Source: Parvibaculum sp. (lineage in GTDB: Bacteria; Pseudomonadota; Alphaproteobacteria; Parvibaculales; Parvibaculaceae). Taken from it: 64,000 bases of DNA. A program made the translations under genes and the position numbers. The notes under the pieces were generated by a model, which saw nothing but the letters and a program-made list of their open reading frames with translations, made no database searches and was not told where the DNA came from. The stretch's first letter is position 1. Each line of letters begins with the position of its first letter. The stretch lies in contig NZ_JAHBYN010000001.1 of assembly GCF_019635935.1 (NCBI RefSeq), positions 2,443,532-2,507,531 on the forward strand, written 5' to 3'. Shown here in pieces: positions 15,835 to 29,739 of this stretch.

Positions 15835-15965
15835 CCGGGGATAACTTTCCCGATCCTCCGTAGGCGGATCGAATTTATCCCCGTGCGTGACAGATTTTTG
15901 ACAGAACGATGACAGTCGCTGCAAAAATGGCCCCGCGCCCCGGGGATAAACCGGCCTTATCCCCG
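15835..15965. repeat. composite intergenic element 1 (Pho-box block plus GGGGATAA palindromes)
   Basis: This gap holds block B (GGGGATAACTT-N7-CCTCCGTA, 15837-15862), block A (CCCGTGCG followed by three TGACAG repeats, 15880-15915) and a hairpin CGGGGATAA-N7-TTATCCCCG (15941-15965) that covers the stop codon of the TetR gene at 15957. The same blocks recur at 40270-40401 in swapped order. Apart from these blocks nothing gene-like is present. Confidence 0.65.
15888..15915 (-). promoter_or_regulatory. candidate Pho box upstream of the GNAT gene
   Basis: TGACAG occurs at 15888, 15899 and 15910, exactly 11 bp apart. On the minus strand this reads CTGTCAT-N4-CTGTCAA-N4-CTGTCAC, the alphaproteobacterial PhoB site pattern, and matches the box in front of pstS. 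It is about 180 bp upstream of the GNAT start. No expression evidence is available. Confidence 0.6.
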
Positions 15966-16550
15966 CCCGACGCCGTCCAGCACCAGCCTTGTGTGAATGT
16001 CGATCAGCGCCTCGCGTCCGATGCGGCCCTTCGGTTCGTACCAGGTGCAGATGCCGGTCAGCATCGCGAGGATCGCATAGGCCGTCACGCGTACATCTTT
16101 GATATCGAAGAGCTTTTGCGCCGCACCCGCATCGAGGATCGCGCAGAGCCGGTCCTCGTATTGCCGCCTGAGCGCCACGATCGTTGCGCGGTTTTCGGGC
16201 TCAAGACTGCGGATCTCCGACGAGCCGATAAAGACTTCGCGTTTCCTTTCAATATGATAGGTGAGGTGAAACGCCGTGAAGGCTTTCAGTTGCGCCCGCG
16301 GATCGGCATGTCCGGCCAGCGCCGCCTCGACTTCCCGGTGCAGCGCCGTCATGTGATCGTGGATCAGCACGAACAGCAATTCCTGCTTTGTTTTTATATG
16401 GTTATAGAGCGAGCCCGGCTGCAGCCCGACTTCCGCCGCAAGCCCACGCAGGCTCATCGCCTCGTAGCCGTGGCGATAGATCAGGTCGAGCCCGGCCTCG
16501 CGGATCGCGGCCAGCGTTTTCGGGCCGGAGGAGCCGGCGGTCCTGCTCAT
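15957..16550 (-). CDS. TetR-family regulator divergent from ivd
   Basis: 197 aa from the ATG at 16550, which has GGAAAGGG upstream; the longer open frame would run through the ivd promoter. The helix-turn-helix is [29 protein letters not shown], in which [10 protein letters not shown] is the usual recognition-helix end. The C-terminal domain carries [12 protein letters not shown] and is TetR_C-like. It faces away from isovaleryl-CoA dehydrogenase with a perfect ACAAACG-N6-CGTTTGT palindrome between them, so it most likely represses the ivd-mcc operon and answers to an acyl-CoA. The stop lies in a hairpin. Confidence 0.9.
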   Translation of the reverse strand: MSRTAGSSGPKTLAAIREAGLDLIYRHGYEAMSLRGLAAEVGLQPGSLYNHIKTKQELLFVLIHDHMTALHREVEAALAGHADPRAQLKAFTAFHLTYHIERKREVFIGSSEIRSLEPENRATIVALRRQYEDRLCAILDAGAAQKLFDIKDVRVTAYAILAMLTGICTWYEPKGRIGREALIDIHTRLVLDGVGRG

Positions 16551-16595
16551 TTTCGGCCCTTTCCGGCCATTTTTGGCTCTTGCTCGCCGCTGGAA

Positions 16596-16615
16596 ACAAA
16601 CGTATGATCGTTTGT
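16596..16615. promoter_or_regulatory. TetR-type operator before ivd, ACAAACG-N6-CGTTTGT
   Basis: Perfect inverted repeat with 7-bp arms, 18-37 bp upstream of the ivd start and 46 bp upstream of the divergent TetR start. This is the position expected for an autoregulatory operator controlling both genes. Confidence 0.65.
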
Positions 16616-16632
16616 ATAACGCGACAAGGAAA

Positions 16633-17811
16633 ATGTCCATGGGCCACAACGACTACCCCTCACTCGATTTCGACCTCGGCGAAACCGCCGACATGATCCG
16701 CGCCACGGTGCGCGCCTTCGCGGCCGACCGCATCGCGCCGCGCGCCGCCGAAATCGACGCGACCAACACCTTCCCGCGCGATCTCTGGCCGGAAATGGGA
16801 ACTCTGGGTCTGCTCGGCATCACGGTGGAAGAAGCGTTCGGCGGCGCCGGCCTCGGCTATCTCGAACATGTCGTGGCGATGGAGGAGATCAGCCGCGCCT
16901 CTGCCAGCGTCGGCCTTTCCTATGGCGCGCATTCCAATCTCTGCGTCAATCAGCTCCGCCGCTGCGGCACGGACGCACAGAAAAACAAATATCTGCCGAA
17001 ACTGATAAGCGGCGAACATGTCGGCGCGCTGGCGATGTCGGAGCCCGGCGCCGGCTCCGATGTCGTATCGATGCGGTTGAAAGCGGAAAAGAAGGGCGAC
17101 CGCTACGTGCTAAACGGCACGAAAATGTGGATCACCAATGGTCCGGACGCGGAGGTGCTTGTCGTCTACGCGAAAACCGATCCGGCCGCCGGGCCGAAAG
17201 GCATCACGCCCTTCATCATCGAAAAATCCTTCAAGGGCTTCAGCGCCGCGCAGAAACTCGACAAGCTCGGCATGCGCGGCTCGAACACCGCCGAACTCGT
17301 CTTCGAGGATTGCGAAGTGCCGGCCGAAAACGTGCTCGGCAAGGTCAATGAAGGCGTTCGCGTGCTGATGTCCGGCCTCGACTACGAGCGTGCGGTGCTG
17401 GCCGCCGGCCCCTTGGGCATCATGCAGGCCTGCATGGACGCGGTGATCCCTTACGTGCATGAACGCAAGCAATTCGGCGAACCCATCGGCACGTTTCAAT
17501 TGATGCAGGGCAAGCTCGCCGACATGTATTCGACCATGAATGCCTGCCGCGCTTACGTTTATGCGGTGGCGAAAGCCTGCGACCGTGGCCAGACGGCGCG
17601 AAAAGACGCGGCGGGTGCGATCCTTTATGCCGCCGAAAAGGCGACATGGATGGCGCTTGAGGCGATCCAGGCGCTCGGCGGCAACGGCTATATCAACGAC
17701 TACGCGACCGGCCGCCTGCTGCGCGACGCCAAGCTCTACGAGATCGGCGCCGGCACGTCGGAAATCCGCCGCATGCTGATCGGCCGCGAACTCTTCAACG
17801 AAACCGCGTGA
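16633..17811 (+). CDS. ivd: isovaleryl-CoA dehydrogenase
   Basis: 392 aa. The FAD enzyme oxidises isovaleryl-CoA to 3-methylcrotonyl-CoA in leucine breakdown. The catalytic base of this subgroup is a Glu in the helix G region, unlike most acyl-CoA dehydrogenases. Here Glu252 sits in [15 protein letters not shown], the isovaleryl-CoA position. FAD-binding [19 protein letters not shown] and the C-terminal [12 protein letters not shown] are also seen. ATG 16633 or 16639 could start translation; AAGGAAA precedes both. The mccB start follows 7 bp after the stop, so ivd heads the operon ivd-mccB-mccA-aacS-acyl-CoA synthetase. Confidence 0.95.
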   Translation: MSMGHNDYPSLDFDLGETADMIRATVRAFAADRIAPRAAEIDATNTFPRDLWPEMGTLGLLGITVEEAFGGAGLGYLEHVVAMEEISRASASVGLSYGAHSNLCVNQLRRCGTDAQKNKYLPKLISGEHVGALAMSEPGAGSDVVSMRLKAEKKGDRYVLNGTKMWITNGPDAEVLVVYAKTDPAAGPKGITPFIIEKSFKGFSAAQKLDKLGMRGSNTAELVFEDCEVPAENVLGKVNEGVRVLMSGLDYERAVLAAGPLGIMQACMDAVIPYVHERKQFGEPIGTFQLMQGKLADMYSTMNACRAYVYAVAKACDRGQTARKDAAGAILYAAEKATWMALEAIQALGGNGYINDYATGRLLRDAKLYEIGAGTSEIRRMLIGRELFNETA

Positions 17812-17818
17812 GCGCCCC

Positions 17819-19411
<1,593 letters not shown>

Positions 19412-19422
19412 GGGAAGAGAAA

Positions 19423-21413
19423 ATGTTCAAATCCCTCCTGATCGCCAATCGCGGCGAAATCGCCGTCCGCGTCATCCGCACCGCGCGCCGCATGGGGCTG
19501 AAGACCATCGCGGTCTATTCCGACGCCGACGCCAATGCCTATCACGTTGCCGAAGCCGACGAGGCCTACCGCATCGGCCCGGCGCCCGCCGCCGAAAGCT
19601 ATCTGCGCATGGAGGCGATCCTCGATGCCGCCGCGCGCTCGGGCGCCGGCGCCATTCATCCGGGCTACGGCTTCCTGTCCGAAAACGCCGCCTTCGCCGA
19701 AGTCTGCGAAAAAGCGGGCGTGGTTTTCGTCGGCCCGCCGCCTGCGGCGATCCGCGCCATGGGGTTGAAGGACGCGGCGAAGGCGCTGATGGAGAAGGCG
19801 AAGGTGCCGGTGGTGCCGGGCTATCACGGCGACAATCAGGACGCGGATTTTCTCGCCCAACAAGCCGGGAAGATCGGCTATCCGGTGCTGATCAAGGCGG
19901 TTGCCGGCGGCGGTGGCAAGGGCATGCGCCGCGTCGACGATCCGGCGCAATTTGCGAAAGAACTCGCCAGCGCCATGCGCGAGGCGGGCGCCGCTTTCGG
20001 CGACGAGCGCGTGCTGGTCGAAAAATATGTCGCCCGCCCGCGCCATATCGAAATCCAGGTCTTCGCCGACGCTCATGGCAATGCGGTGTCGCTGCATGAG
20101 CGCGACTGTTCGCTGCAGCGCCGCCACCAGAAAGTGATTGAGGAAGCCCCGGCCCCCGGCATGCCGCTCGAAATGCGCGATGCAATGGGCAAGGCGGCGG
20201 TCGCGGCGGCAAAAGCCATCGGCTATCGCGGCGCCGGCACGGTCGAATTCATCGCCGATGCAAGCGCCGGCCTGAAAGCCGACGGCTTCTGGTTCATGGA
20301 AATGAACACGCGGCTTCAGGTCGAGCATCCCGTCACCGAGGCGATCACCGGCCTCGATCTGGTCGAATGGCAATTGCGCGTCGCCGCCGGCGAGCATCTG
20401 CCGCTGGCGCAGAAGGACATTCCGCTGAACGGTCACGCGGTCGAAGTGCGGCTTTATGCCGAAGACCCGGCCAAGAAGTTTTTCCCCTCGACCGGCCGTC
20501 TTGCGCGTCTCCGCGCGCCCGAAAACATGCCCCATGTCCGCATGGATATGGGTGTGCGCGAGGGCGACGCGGTGACGATGTTCTACGATCCGATGATCGG
20601 CAAGATCGTCGCCCATGGCGAAACGCGCCGCATTGCGCTGCGCACCCTGCGCGGCTTCCTCGCCCGCATGGAAGTGGCCGGTCCGAAAACCAATCTCGGC
20701 TTCCTGATCGAAACCTTAAGCCACGACGCTTTCATCGAGGGCGACATCGACACCGGCTTCATCGACCGTCATCTGGATGTGCTGGTACCGCCCGCCGAAC
20801 CTTCGCCGCGCATTCTGGCGCTCGCCGCCGCAGCATATCTGCAGACGCGGGCGCGTGCCGCCGGGGCCGATCCCTGGTCCGCGACCGATCAATGGGTGCT
20901 GGGCGGCCGCCGCGCCGAGACCGTCGACCTTGTTGTCGGCGGTGTGGCCCATCTGCTGAAAATCGAACCCGACGCCGGGGACGCAAGCCTCGTCCGCATC
21001 AATGACGGCGCCGCCACCGTCTCGAACGCGGCGATGACCGCCGACGGAACCCTGTCGGCAACCATCGACGGTACGCGCCTTGCCGCTGCCTGTGTCGCCA
21101 ATGGCAGTGGCTTCACGTTGATCCACGAAGGCATCGCCACCGAATTCGCGGTCGTCAATCCGCTCGATGTCGATCTGGCCGCGGATGCCGACACCGGCGC
21201 ATTGAAATCGCCGATGCCCGGCAAGATCGTGCAGGTGCTGGTGGAGGCCGGCGCGACCGTCAAACGCGGCGCGGCGCTGGTCGTCATGGAAGCGATGAAG
21301 ATGGAGCAGACATTGCTCGCCGCCGCCGACGGAAAAGTGGCGTCCGTCAATGTGGCTGTCGGCGATCAGGTCGAGGCCGGCGCGGCGCTGGTCGCCTTCG
21401 AGGAACCGGAAAA

Positions 21414-21417
<4 letters not shown>
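19423..21417 (+). CDS. mccA: methylcrotonyl-CoA carboxylase, biotin carboxylase/carrier (alpha) subunit
   Basis: 664 aa. It carboxylates its own biotin with ATP and bicarbonate. Domains in order are biotin carboxylase (residues 1 to about 450: [26 protein letters not shown] in the ATP grasp loop, [14 protein letters not shown]), a linker/BT domain, and a biotinyl domain with [10 protein letters not shown], where Lys626 carries biotin. The start at 19423 is set by GGGAAGAG upstream and by the conserved N terminus; the frame is open further back into mccB. It begins 11 bp after mccB, and its stop overlaps the aacS start (ATGA). Confidence 0.95.
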
Positions 21418-23366
<1,949 letters not shown>

Positions 23367-23392
23367 AGGAAATAAGGATCGGGAGGATCGTC

Positions 23393-25108
23393 ATGGGAAA
23401 ATCCGAAGCGGGAAGGCCGGTCGCGCCCGGCCTGTCGCATGTGCGAGGGCCCGATGCACCGCCCTTGCGCGAGGAAACCATCGGCCAGGCGCTCGCCGCC
23501 GCCGCCGCGAAATGGTCGGACCGCGAGGCCCTCGTCTCGGTCCATCAGGACATCCGCTGGACGTATCGCGCGCTGAACGACAAGGCGGAAGCACTTGCCG
23601 CCGGCCTGCTCGCGCTCGGCCTCATGCGCGGCGACCGCGTCGGCATTTGGGCGCCCAATTGCGCCGAATGGACGTTGACGCAATTTGCGACCGCCAAGGT
23701 CGGCATTATTCTCGTCAACATCAACCCGGCCTACCGCCTCTCCGAACTCGAATACACGCTCAACAAGGTCGGCGTGAAGGCGTTGATCGCGCCCGAGCGT
23801 TTCAAGACCTCCGAATATGTCGAGATGGTCGAAACGCTGGCGCCGGAGATCGCGCGGTCCACCGGCGAAGTCTCGTCGGCGAAGCTTCCGCATCTGAAAC
23901 ACGCCATCCAGATCGGCGGCACACCACGCCCCGGCTGGCTCGCCTTTGACGATATCGCGGACCGCGCGAACGACGCACATCGCGCCTCGGTCGCCGCGCT
24001 GGCCGGCAAGCTCGACTGCCGCGACGCCATCAACATCCAGTTCACCAGCGGCACGACGGGCCTGCCGAAAGGCGCGACGCTGTCGCATCACAACATCCTC
24101 AACAACGGCTTCATGGTCGGCCGTAGCATTGGCTTGAAAGAGGGCGACCGCCTTTGCATCCCGGTGCCGCTTTATCACTGCTTCGGCATGGTCATGGGCA
24201 ATCTCGGTTGTTTGACGCATGGCGCAACGATGGTCTATCCGGCCGACGCCTTCGATCCGCTGGCCGTGCTACAGGCGGTCGAGAAGGAACGCTGCACCGG
24301 ACTTTATGGCGTGCCCACCATGTTCATCGCCGAACTCGGCCATCCCGATTTCGCCAAACTCGATCTCTCATCCTTGCGCACCGGCTGCATGGCCGGTTCG
24401 CCCTGTCCGGTCGAGGTGATGAAGCAGGTGATTGCCGCCATGCATATGCGCGACGTCACCATCGCTTATGGCATGACTGAAACAAGCCCCGTCAGCTTCC
24501 AGACCGGCGAAAGCGATCCGCTCGAACGCCGCGTCTCGACCATCGGCCGCGTCCAGCCGCATCTCGAATGCAAGATCGTCGATCTCGACGGCAAGACCGT
24601 TCCATGCGGCGAGCCCGGCGAGCTTTGCACGCGCGGTTATTCGGTGATGATCGGCTATTGGGACGACAAGGAGAAAACCACCGAAGCGGTCGACGCCGAA
24701 GGCTGGATGCATACCGGCGACCTCGCCGTCATCGACGAGGAAGGCTATGGCAACATCGTCGGCCGCCTGAAGGACATGGTCATCCGCGGCGGCGAAAACG
24801 TCTATCCGCGCGAAATCGAGGAATATCTCTATCGTCACCCGAAAGTGGAAGATGTCGCCGTGGTCGGTGTGCCCGATGCGAAATACGGCGAGGAAATCTG
24901 CGCCTGGGTCCGCCTCAAGCCCGGCGAAAGCGCGACGGAAGAAGAGATCAAATCCTTCTGCAAGGGCCAGATCGCACATTACAAAGTGCCGCGCTATGTC
25001 CGCTTCGTGCCCGAATTCCCGATGACCGTCACCGGCAAGGTACAGAAGTTCCAGATCCGCGACGCGATGATCGCCGAGCTGAAACTCGATGTGGCGAAGA
25101 CCGCCTGA
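23393..25108 (+). CDS. medium/long-chain acyl-CoA synthetase (ACSF2-like AMP-binding protein)
   Basis: 571 aa, ANL superfamily. Motifs are [18 protein letters not shown] (from Phe217), [40 protein letters not shown] and the catalytic Lys in [11 protein letters not shown]. The subgroup resembles ACSF2/FadD-like fatty acid ligases that often accompany isovalerate and leucine clusters in alphaproteobacteria. Chain-length preference is not readable. It starts 26 bp after aacS behind GGGAGG and probably ends the operon. Confidence 0.9.
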   Translation: MGKSEAGRPVAPGLSHVRGPDAPPLREETIGQALAAAAAKWSDREALVSVHQDIRWTYRALNDKAEALAAGLLALGLMRGDRVGIWAPNCAEWTLTQFATAKVGIILVNINPAYRLSELEYTLNKVGVKALIAPERFKTSEYVEMVETLAPEIARSTGEVSSAKLPHLKHAIQIGGTPRPGWLAFDDIADRANDAHRASVAALAGKLDCRDAINIQFTSGTTGLPKGATLSHHNILNNGFMVGRSIGLKEGDRLCIPVPLYHCFGMVMGNLGCLTHGATMVYPADAFDPLAVLQAVEKERCTGLYGVPTMFIAELGHPDFAKLDLSSLRTGCMAGSPCPVEVMKQVIAAMHMRDVTIAYGMTETSPVSFQTGESDPLERRVSTIGRVQPHLECKIVDLDGKTVPCGEPGELCTRGYSVMIGYWDDKEKTTEAVDAEGWMHTGDLAVIDEEGYGNIVGRLKDMVIRGGENVYPREIEEYLYRHPKVEDVAVVGVPDAKYGEEICAWVRLKPGESATEEEIKSFCKGQIAHYKVPRYVRFVPEFPMTVTGKVQKFQIRDAMIAELKLDVAKTA

Positions 25109-25238
25109 CGGTATGCGCGCCGCCGGCGATTGTTCCCTGAACGGAATGTTGCCAAAAATTCCGGTTTTGCCTGGAGCCCGGGCTGTACTAGGCTTGGGAA
25201 CGAATCGGGCGGCCGTGGGACGTAGTTCGGGGAGACGA

Positions 25239-25763
25239 ATGGCGACCGGAGGCGAGGGCGCAAACCGCAAACAGATCGAGTTGCCGCCGATCGATGTCGA
25301 TACAACGCTCGCTTTCGAGGCGCTGGAGCCGCGCGCCGGTCTTGAATATTGGCGCAGCAAGCTGGACGGCCGGCCGATGCCGCGTCGCAACGACATCCGC
25401 CCTGAGGAAATCGTCACGCTCTTGCCCTACACGGTCCTTTTCGACCTGACGCCGCTGCCGGGCGGCGGTGTCGAAATGTTTCCCCGGCTGGCCGGCGCGC
25501 GCTTCGAAGAGGTATTCGGGCCGATCCACAACCGACCGCTTTCGACGCGGCTCGCGCCGGAAATTCTGGCGCGCTGGCGGGGCGTCGCAGGCGCGATGCT
25601 GGAACATGGCGGCCCCATCCGCGCCTTCGGCAATGTCCTCCACCAGGACAAGACCTATATCCGCTTCGAGCTGATGCTGGCGCCGCTCGGCCGCGACGGC
25701 CAATCCGCCGACACGATGTTTCTCGTTTCTCACTTCTGGATGCGCAGCGAAATCGGCGCCTGA
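25239..25763 (+). CDS. PAS-domain protein (single-domain, PAS_5/DUF-type)
   Basis: 174 aa from the ATG at 25239, preceded by GGGGAG. The core (about residues 45-165) looks like the small alphaproteobacterial PAS family. It begins LEYWRSKLDGRPMPRRNDI followed by LFDLTPLPGGGVEMFPRLAG and ends with FELMLAPLGRDG. No output domain is attached, so it may bind a ligand or interact with a kinase. It stands between the acyl-CoA synthetase and the alkylsulfatase with ordinary spacing. Function unknown. Confidence 0.7.
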   Translation: MATGGEGANRKQIELPPIDVDTTLAFEALEPRAGLEYWRSKLDGRPMPRRNDIRPEEIVTLLPYTVLFDLTPLPGGGVEMFPRLAGARFEEVFGPIHNRPLSTRLAPEILARWRGVAGAMLEHGGPIRAFGNVLHQDKTYIRFELMLAPLGRDGQSADTMFLVSHFWMRSEIGA

Positions 25764-25873
25764 ATTCGTTCCGCCGCGCCGGGGCGGGAGCTTTGCCGCC
25801 GCCCTTCAAAGCTGTAGTCTCTTCCCGACATGATGGGCCGCCGGTCAACGGCGCGCAGGGCAGGGACGCAGCG

Positions 25874-27781
25874 ATGGAAAATCCGAAAGACGCAACAGCG
25901 GCGACGCGCCGTGCTCACGAGGCTTTGCGCGCGGCGCTGCCGCCGGACACGCCCGACGATTTCGCCCTCGCCCGCAAGGGCTTCATCGGCACCATCCCGG
26001 ATGCGAAAGTGCTGAACGCGGCCGGCCACCCCGTCTGGGACATGGGCACTTTCTCTTTCATCGACACCGCGCATGACGGCTGCACCGGCTGCCCGGACAC
26101 GGTCAACCCGAGCCTCTGGCGTCAGTCGAAGCTCAACGCGATCCACGGCCTCTTCGAGGTCGTGCCCGGCATCTATCAGGTCCGCAACTTCGACCTCTCC
26201 AACATCACCTTCATCGAAGGCGACACCGGCTACATCGTCATCGACCCGTTGATTTCGGCCGAGCCCGCCGCCGCCGCGCTCGCCCTGATGCGCAATCACC
26301 GCGGCGACAAGCCCGTCACCGCCGTCATCTACACCCACAGCCATGTCGATCACTATGGCGGCATCTATGGCGTACTGAGCGATGCCGACATCGAGCGCGG
26401 CCTCCAGATCATTGCGCCCGAAGGCTTCCTCGAGGAGGCGGTCGCCGAAAACGTGCTGGCCGGCAACGCGATGGGCCGCCGTGCGACCTACATGTATGGC
26501 GCGCTCTTGCCGCGCGGGCCGAAGGGCCATGTCGATGCCGGCCTCGGAAAAACCGTGTCGATGGGGCAGGTGAGCCTCGTCCCGCCGACCGTCAGCATTT
26601 CCGAAACCGGCACGAAGCTCGTTGTCGACGGTGTCGAAATCGTCTTCCAGGTGACGCCCGACACCGAAGCGCCCGCCGAAATGAATTTCTACTTTCCGCA
26701 ATTCAAGGCGCTCTGCATGGCTGAGAATTGTTCCTGCCAGCTCCACAATCTCTACACGCCGCGCGGCGCGCAGGTGCGCGACGCCAAATCCTGGAGCTGG
26801 TATATCGACGAGGCGATCGAGCTTTTCGCCGCCGACGCCGAACTGATGTTCGCCAGCCATCACTGGCCGCGCTGGGGCCGCGAGGCAACCGTCGCTTTCC
26901 TGAAAAAGCAGCGCGACCTCTACAAATATATTCACGACCAGACCTTGCGCCTCGCCAATCACGGATTGACGCCGCTCGAAATCGCCGAGGTGCTGGCGCT
27001 GCCGCCGACATTGGCCAGCGAATGGTACACGCGCGACTATTACGGCACGCTCAATCACAACGCGAAAGCCGTCTACCAGCGCTATCTCGGCTGGTTCGAC
27101 GGCAATCCGGCAAACCTGCACAAGCTGCCGCCGGTCGAGGCGGGCAAGCGCTATGTCGATCTCGCCGGCGGCGCCGATGCGCTGCTGCAAAAAGCGCGCG
27201 CCGCCTTCGACAAGGGCGAATATCGCTGGGTCGCCGAAATCGTCAATCATCTCGTCTTCGCCGATCCCGCCAATGCCGATGCGCGGCATTTGCAGGCCGA
27301 TGCGCTGGAACAGATGGGCTATCAGGCGGAATCGGGTCCGTGGCGCGGCTTTTACCTGACGGCCGCGATGGAGCTCCGCAATCCGCGTCCGCCGTCGGAT
27401 GTGCCGCGTCAGGGCGCGGCCGGTCAGTTGAAAACGCTCCCCGCCGAGCAGCTTCTCGACTCGCTCTCGGTGCGCCTCAACGGCGTCAAGGCCGGCACGC
27501 GCCAGCTTGCTTTCAGCCTGACCTTCACCGACACCGCCGAGCATTTCGCGCTGACACTCGAAAATGCGGTTCTGCATCACTACAAGGACAGGAAGATCGC
27601 CGTCGCCGTCGCCATCGCGCTGACCCGCGCCGCGCTGGTCGAGCTGGTGGTCGGCGAAACGACGCTCGACGCGGCAATCGCCGAGAAGAAAGTTTCGATC
27701 GCAGGCGATGTCGCGGCATTCGCCGATTTCCTGTCGCTGCTCGACCGCTTCGACTTCTGGTTTGAAATCGTGTTGCCGTAA
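25874..27781 (+). CDS. alkyl sulfatase (SdsA1/BDS1-type metallo-beta-lactamase fold)
   Basis: 635 aa. Type III sulfatases split primary alkyl sulfates such as SDS into alcohol and sulfate using two zinc ions. The metal motif THSHVDHYGG gives His155, His157, Asp159 and His160. Further features are the conserved GYIVIDPLISAEPA, ENCSCQLHNLYTPRGAQVRD, SHHWPRWG, an alkyl-sulfatase dimerisation domain and a C-terminal SCP2-like lipid-binding domain (about residues 515-635). There is no obvious signal peptide, whereas SdsA1 is exported. The start has GCAGGGA upstream. It fits an organism that uses surfactants. It is followed 21 bp on by an MDR reductase. Confidence 0.93.
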   Translation: MENPKDATAATRRAHEALRAALPPDTPDDFALARKGFIGTIPDAKVLNAAGHPVWDMGTFSFIDTAHDGCTGCPDTVNPSLWRQSKLNAIHGLFEVVPGIYQVRNFDLSNITFIEGDTGYIVIDPLISAEPAAAALALMRNHRGDKPVTAVIYTHSHVDHYGGIYGVLSDADIERGLQIIAPEGFLEEAVAENVLAGNAMGRRATYMYGALLPRGPKGHVDAGLGKTVSMGQVSLVPPTVSISETGTKLVVDGVEIVFQVTPDTEAPAEMNFYFPQFKALCMAENCSCQLHNLYTPRGAQVRDAKSWSWYIDEAIELFAADAELMFASHHWPRWGREATVAFLKKQRDLYKYIHDQTLRLANHGLTPLEIAEVLALPPTLASEWYTRDYYGTLNHNAKAVYQRYLGWFDGNPANLHKLPPVEAGKRYVDLAGGADALLQKARAAFDKGEYRWVAEIVNHLVFADPANADARHLQADALEQMGYQAESGPWRGFYLTAAMELRNPRPPSDVPRQGAAGQLKTLPAEQLLDSLSVRLNGVKAGTRQLAFSLTFTDTAEHFALTLENAVLHHYKDRKIAVAVAIALTRAALVELVVGETTLDAAIAEKKVSIAGDVAAFADFLSLLDRFDFWFEIVLP

Positions 27782-27802
27782 GGCGCATGAGGGGAGAAAA
27801 AA

Positions 27803-28825
<1,023 letters not shown>

Positions 28826-28845
28826 TACGCATACGGTGACGCGGC

Positions 28846-29649
28846 TTAATCCGCCTTGCCGATGCGCGTCGTCTTGCCGGCGCTGCTGCGCAGATGCGCC
28901 GTATAGGTGATCCGGCCGCCGGTCTCGACCTTGGTGATGGTGGCGTCGACCGGAAATTCGCTGCCGTCCTTGCGCCGGCCGGTCACGGGGCCGCGGTCGC
29001 TCATCCAGCGCGATGCATCCTTCGATGTGCCGAAGGCCTTGACCTGGCCGGCATGCGGCATCCGGAAGCGCTCGGGCAGCAGCATGTCGAGCTTCTGTCC
29101 CATCACCTCTTCCGCGCGGTAGCCGAACATCTTCTCGGCCTTGAGGTTGAAGAAGGTGATCTTCTGATCCGCATCGACCGAAATGATCCCGTCTTCGGCC
29201 ACCATCAGGATGCGCGAAAAGAGCAGGTGGCGCTCCTTGTAGGCGACCTGCTCCTGACGCCGGACGCTATTGTCGCGGAAGGTGATCAGAAATCGCGGCG
29301 CCCCGCCGATCCGCGCTTCGACCACGCGCACATCGACCGGCATTTCGTGTCCGTCCTTGCGCCGCCCGATCAGGTCGAGAAAGCGCGACTGCTCGTGTTC
29401 GGGTTCGGCCGCCCAGCGCGCCAGCCATTTGACCGGGTCGGCGCGCCGTCCCGGCTGCTGAGGCACCAGCACGGTGATGCTCTTGCCGATCACCTCGGCG
29501 GCCTTGTAGCCAAGCAGCCTTTCGGACGCGGGGTTGAAATAGGTGATCTCGCCCTCCGGCGTCGAAACGATGATCGCCTCGGGAATCCCCTCGACCAGCG
29601 CCCGGTGAAAATCGGGCCGCTCCGCGTCGCGCGCATCTGTCTTGCTCAT
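28846..29649 (-). CDS. double PAS-domain (S-box) protein
   Basis: 267 aa with two PAS domains in tandem, about residues 12-125 and 140-255. Each has the S-box pattern: GIPEAIIVSTPEGEITYFNP and AEDGIISVDADQKITFFNLK, each followed by ERLLGYKAAEVIG or EKMFGYRAEEVMG. GRRKDGHEMPVDVRV and GRRKDGSEFPVDATI show the repeat clearly. No kinase, GGDEF or methyl-acceptor domain follows, so it is a stand-alone sensor or partner protein. It is downstream of, and on the same strand as, the diiron/ferredoxin genes, beyond a strong hairpin. Confidence 0.85.
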   Translation of the reverse strand: MSKTDARDAERPDFHRALVEGIPEAIIVSTPEGEITYFNPASERLLGYKAAEVIGKSITVLVPQQPGRRADPVKWLARWAAEPEHEQSRFLDLIGRRKDGHEMPVDVRVVEARIGGAPRFLITFRDNSVRRQEQVAYKERHLLFSRILMVAEDGIISVDADQKITFFNLKAEKMFGYRAEEVMGQKLDMLLPERFRMPHAGQVKAFGTSKDASRWMSDRGPVTGRRKDGSEFPVDATITKVETGGRITYTAHLRSSAGKTTRIGKAD

Positions 29650-29690
29650 CTCGCCATTCTCTCCTTGCTGTTGCGCGCGCCGCCGCCGTT

Positions 29691-29730
29691 CCCCATGTCC
29701 CGGCGGCGCCGGAACATGGGGACGGTCCCC
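29691..29730. repeat. overlapping hairpins between the diiron gene and the PAS gene
   Basis: CCCCATGT (29691-29698) pairs with ACATGGGG (29714-29721), with further CCGGCG/CGCCGG pairing inside. GGGGAC-G-GTCCCC (29718-29730) shares the right arm, so the two folds exclude each other. No T-run follows, so it is not a clear intrinsic terminator on either strand. Confidence 0.5.
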
Positions 29731-29739
29731 TCTATTTCT

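Noticed and set aside
15837..15965. TTATCCCC motifs as DnaA boxes or a replication origin
   Set aside because: They match the DnaA consensus TTATCCACA at only 7 of 9 positions, occur in inverted pairs forming hairpins, and there is no dnaA, dnaN or AT-rich unwinding region nearby.
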